A stretch of DNA of 64,000 nt, from assembly GCF_003148625.1 (NCBI RefSeq), contig NZ_QGGO01000006.1:186001-250000 (forward strand). The letters are read 5' to 3'. Below are positions 62,385 through 64,000 of this stretch, one piece after another (the first letter of the stretch is position 1; the number at the start of each line of letters is the position of its first letter). Under the pieces are notes generated by a model. It was not told where the DNA came from, did no database searches, and worked only from the letters and a program-made list of their open reading frames with translations. The DNA is from Arcicella aurantiaca (GTDB lineage Bacteria > Bacteroidota > Bacteroidia > Cytophagales > Spirosomataceae). The position numbers and the translations under genes were made by a program.

Positions 62385-62510
62385 ATCCACTATTTTTCGC
62401 AATCAAAAAAATAACCGCAGACAGGGCAAAAAAGCCGCTGTCAGGGTTGAACCCGAAACCCTGACAGTGGCTTTTTTGCCCTGTCTGCGGTTGTGCGACG
62501 AATAGTAGAT
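62385..62510. repeat. Large hairpin with 36-bp arms inside outer inverted repeats
   Basis: AACCGCAGACAGGGCAAAAA (from 62413, 36-base arm) pairs with the arm ending TTTGCCCTGTCTGCGGTT (62457-62492) with one G-U type difference and an 8-base loop. Outside, ATCCACTATTTTTCGCA (62385-62401) mirrors TGCGACGAATAGTAGAT (62494-62510). The outer ends resemble the ACTATTTGTCGCA of the CACAGATT element at 7262. Confidence 0.85.
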
Positions 62511-62520
62511 AATTTCGTAA

Positions 62521-62660
62521 TTAAGTGTTAGGAATAAATTATTTGACATTATGTTTGGCGTATAGCATACGCCAATGTTTTGACAATTTTTGGCGTATGC
62601 TATACGCCACTACAAATCAATGACATTAATTTTATTAAATAATTTATTCTTGGTACTTAA
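62521..62660. repeat. 140-bp element with terminal inverted repeats and twin palindromes
   Basis: TTAAGTGTTAGGAATAAATT (from 62521) mirrors the reverse complement of the right end (to 62660) at 20 of 24 positions. Inside, TGGCGTATAGCATACGCCA (62556-62574) and TGGCGTATGCTATACGCCA (62591-62609) are each near-perfect palindromes and inverted copies of each other. No coding potential. Confidence 0.8.
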
Positions 62661-62830
62661 ACTGAAAATTTAGATATTTTTTAAATAGAGATTTAAGATT
62701 TTATTAGGTTTCAGTACCAATGCCCATCAACTAAATCCTAAGCCCTATTTAGATGAATTTTAAAAGAAGAAAAGTAGTAGAAAGCTCTACTACTTTTAAA
62801 GAATTTATAACCATTTTTCGTTTATTGATT

Positions 62831-64000
62831 TTATTTAATCAACCACATGGAAGCATTAATGTTATCGCTTCCTCCAAATTGACGAGCGATTGAGGTTGTT
62901 AAATTTTCCAAGTTTGTAGAAGATTCTGAACTTGGGTAAAGATAGCGAAGTGGAATTTTTGTACCATTGGCAGTTCCAGGACCAACCAAGAAGGTCGGAA
63001 CACCTGTTCTTCTCCAGTTATAATATGCTTCGTATCCAGAATTTTGGAAGAAAGCGAGGTATTTCTGATTTAAAATTTGTGTTAATCCTGTTGCATTATT
63101 TCCTGCATATTTTACAGAAGTTTGTGCCAAATAAGCCGTTGCATCAGCAATACCATAGAACGACATAGATGCTTTTACACCTTTTTCATACCAATCTTGT
63201 GCATTACCCGTTGCCCAACCTTGATTGATAGCCTCAGCAATGTTGAAACACATTTCTGGATAACTAATTACAAAGGTATTTTCGCCTGTGTATGAGCTAT
63301 AATAACGCTTACGACTTTGGAATGAATACTGTCCTAAACCTGCTTTTGACGACATATCGGCTAAATCTTCTCCCGAACTTGCCCCGACGTAAGCATCAAA
63401 ATCTGTTGCTTTTAACCCTTTTGCTAATTGAGCTTCTGCTGGTTCTGCCACTACAAATAAACGAGGGTCTTTAAAGTTTTTCAATAAATCTATGTAGGTT
63501 TTTGCCATATTTTCACGAGTGGCATTGTTTCCTAAATTGTCGGGATTTCGTGGATATTTGTTATTTGTACTCCAAACATATTGTAAACTTTCAGACAAAT
63601 CTGACATCAAAGGGTATTTAGTTGGATTACCCAAAACATTAGCAAAATCTGCTTTTACTTTCAAATCGGTATCATCCGTTCTTTTGCTCAAATGAATTAA
63701 AACTCTCAACCTTAACGAATTAACTGATTTTTGCCATTTACGAAGGTCATTTCCATAATAAATATCGCCATCTAAAGTTCTGTCGCCAGTTGTGATTAAT
63801 TGAGCCAAATCGTTATTTGAATCTTCCAACCATTTCAAAATCTGAACAAAAACTTCTTTCTGAGTATCGTATTTTGGTTTATCAATTGTAAGACCTTGCA
63901 AAGCATCTTTTACAGGTAAATCACCCACTCTCAAAGTCATATTGGTATAATAATAAGCACGTAAAAATTTCCCTAAAGCCGAATAGGGATTCAATTCTTT
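62831..64000 (-). CDS. SusD-like (SusD/RagB outer-membrane lipoprotein, second type), 5' part outside window
   Basis: The C-terminal 389 residues are visible; the signal peptide and N-terminus lie beyond the right edge. ALGKFLRAYYYTNMTLRVGD, LRKWQKSVNSLRLRVLIHLS, SYPEMCFNIAEAINQGWA and the final YNWRRTGVPTF are typical of the SusD-like_2 group, distinct from the three SusD proteins elsewhere in the window. It marks the end of a further glycan or peptide uptake locus whose SusC should lie upstream, to the right of the window. Confidence 0.88.
   Translation of the reverse strand, partial: KELNPYSALGKFLRAYYYTNMTLRVGDLPVKDALQGLTIDKPKYDTQKEVFVQILKWLEDSNNDLAQLITTGDRTLDGDIYYGNDLRKWQKSVNSLRLRVLIHLSKRTDDTDLKVKADFANVLGNPTKYPLMSDLSESLQYVWSTNNKYPRNPDNLGNNATRENMAKTYIDLLKNFKDPRLFVVAEPAEAQLAKGLKATDFDAYVGASSGEDLADMSSKAGLGQYSFQSRKRYYSSYTGENTFVISYPEMCFNIAEAINQGWATGNAQDWYEKGVKASMSFYGIADATAYLAQTSVKYAGNNATGLTQILNQKYLAFFQNSGYEAYYNWRRTGVPTFLVGPGTANGTKIPLRYLYPSSESSTNLENLTTSIARQFGGSDNINASMWLIK

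Noticed and set aside
1-64000. tRNA, rRNA, integrase or attachment sites
   Set aside because: I looked for conserved tRNA arms, rRNA stretches and integrase-like proteins and saw none; the mobile signals are confined to short non-coding elements.

Overview
The window is AT-rich (roughly 36% G+C by eye) and comes from a Gram-negative Bacteroidota, most likely of the order Cytophagales (Spirosomaceae-like, e.g. the Emticicia/Arcicella group; the genus is a guess). The grounds are repeated sigma factor - FecR - SusC - SusD cassettes, SusC proteins with an N-terminal STN domain, Bacteroidota-type lipoprotein signals with acidic residues after the cysteine, propeller-type sensor kinases and many glycoside hydrolases. 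No rRNA, tRNA, CRISPR array, phage or transposase gene was seen.

Layout. (1) 1-18158, mostly minus strand: a hemicellulose (arabinoxylan-like) utilisation locus. In transcription order it has an ECF sigma factor, a FecR anti-sigma factor, SusC, SusD, a GH10 xylanase with an embedded carbohydrate-binding module, a GH35-like beta-galactosidase, a divergently placed DUF5703 protein, a GH127 beta-L-arabinofuranosidase, a BNR-propeller protein and a GH43-like lipoprotein cut by the window edge. (2) 18385-25538: a ferritin-like/VIT1 membrane protein, a DUF234-type ATPase with a nuclease-like tail, and a propeller histidine kinase overlapping a LytTR response regulator, followed by a receiver-only paralogue. 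(3) 25762-29973: a two-subunit molybdenum hydroxylase, a Dabb protein and a DUF1080 protein. (4) 30089-41904, plus strand: an AraC regulator, a sulfatase, then a second sigma/FecR/SusC/SusD set with a DUF3823 lipoprotein and a GH5-like hydrolase. (5) 42105-50771, minus strand: a third sigma/FecR/SusC/SusD set with a GH105 unsaturated glucuronyl/galacturonyl hydrolase, pointing to pectin (rhamnogalacturonan). (6) 50910-57085: an AraC regulator, an outer-membrane barrel protein, a second molybdenum hydroxylase pair and a zinc alcohol dehydrogenase, probably an alcohol/aldehyde oxidation locus. (7) 58157-64000: a GH28 pectinase, a GH43 enzyme, a PhnZ-like HD oxygenase and a truncated SusD-like protein that belongs to a further locus.

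How the parts work together. SusC/SusD pairs import oligosaccharides produced by surface enzymes. Each pair has its own sigma/anti-sigma switch, probably driven by contact between the STN domain of SusC and FecR. Periplasmic GH43, GH127, GH35, GH105 and GH28 enzymes finish the breakdown.

The least ordinary part is between the genes. Almost every gap holds a stem-loop or an inverted-repeat element, and at least three families recur: one with TTCCCGAAA arms (best copy flanked by a 5-bp direct repeat), one built on a CACAGATT core, and one with ATAGA ends. Two FecR-SusC gaps also carry a shared sequence block followed by a terminator on the strand opposite to the operon, which suggests antisense RNAs of the kind known from Bacteroides. 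A direct repeat with 21-bp spacing sits between the LytTR regulator and its receiver-only paralogue and looks like that regulator's binding site.
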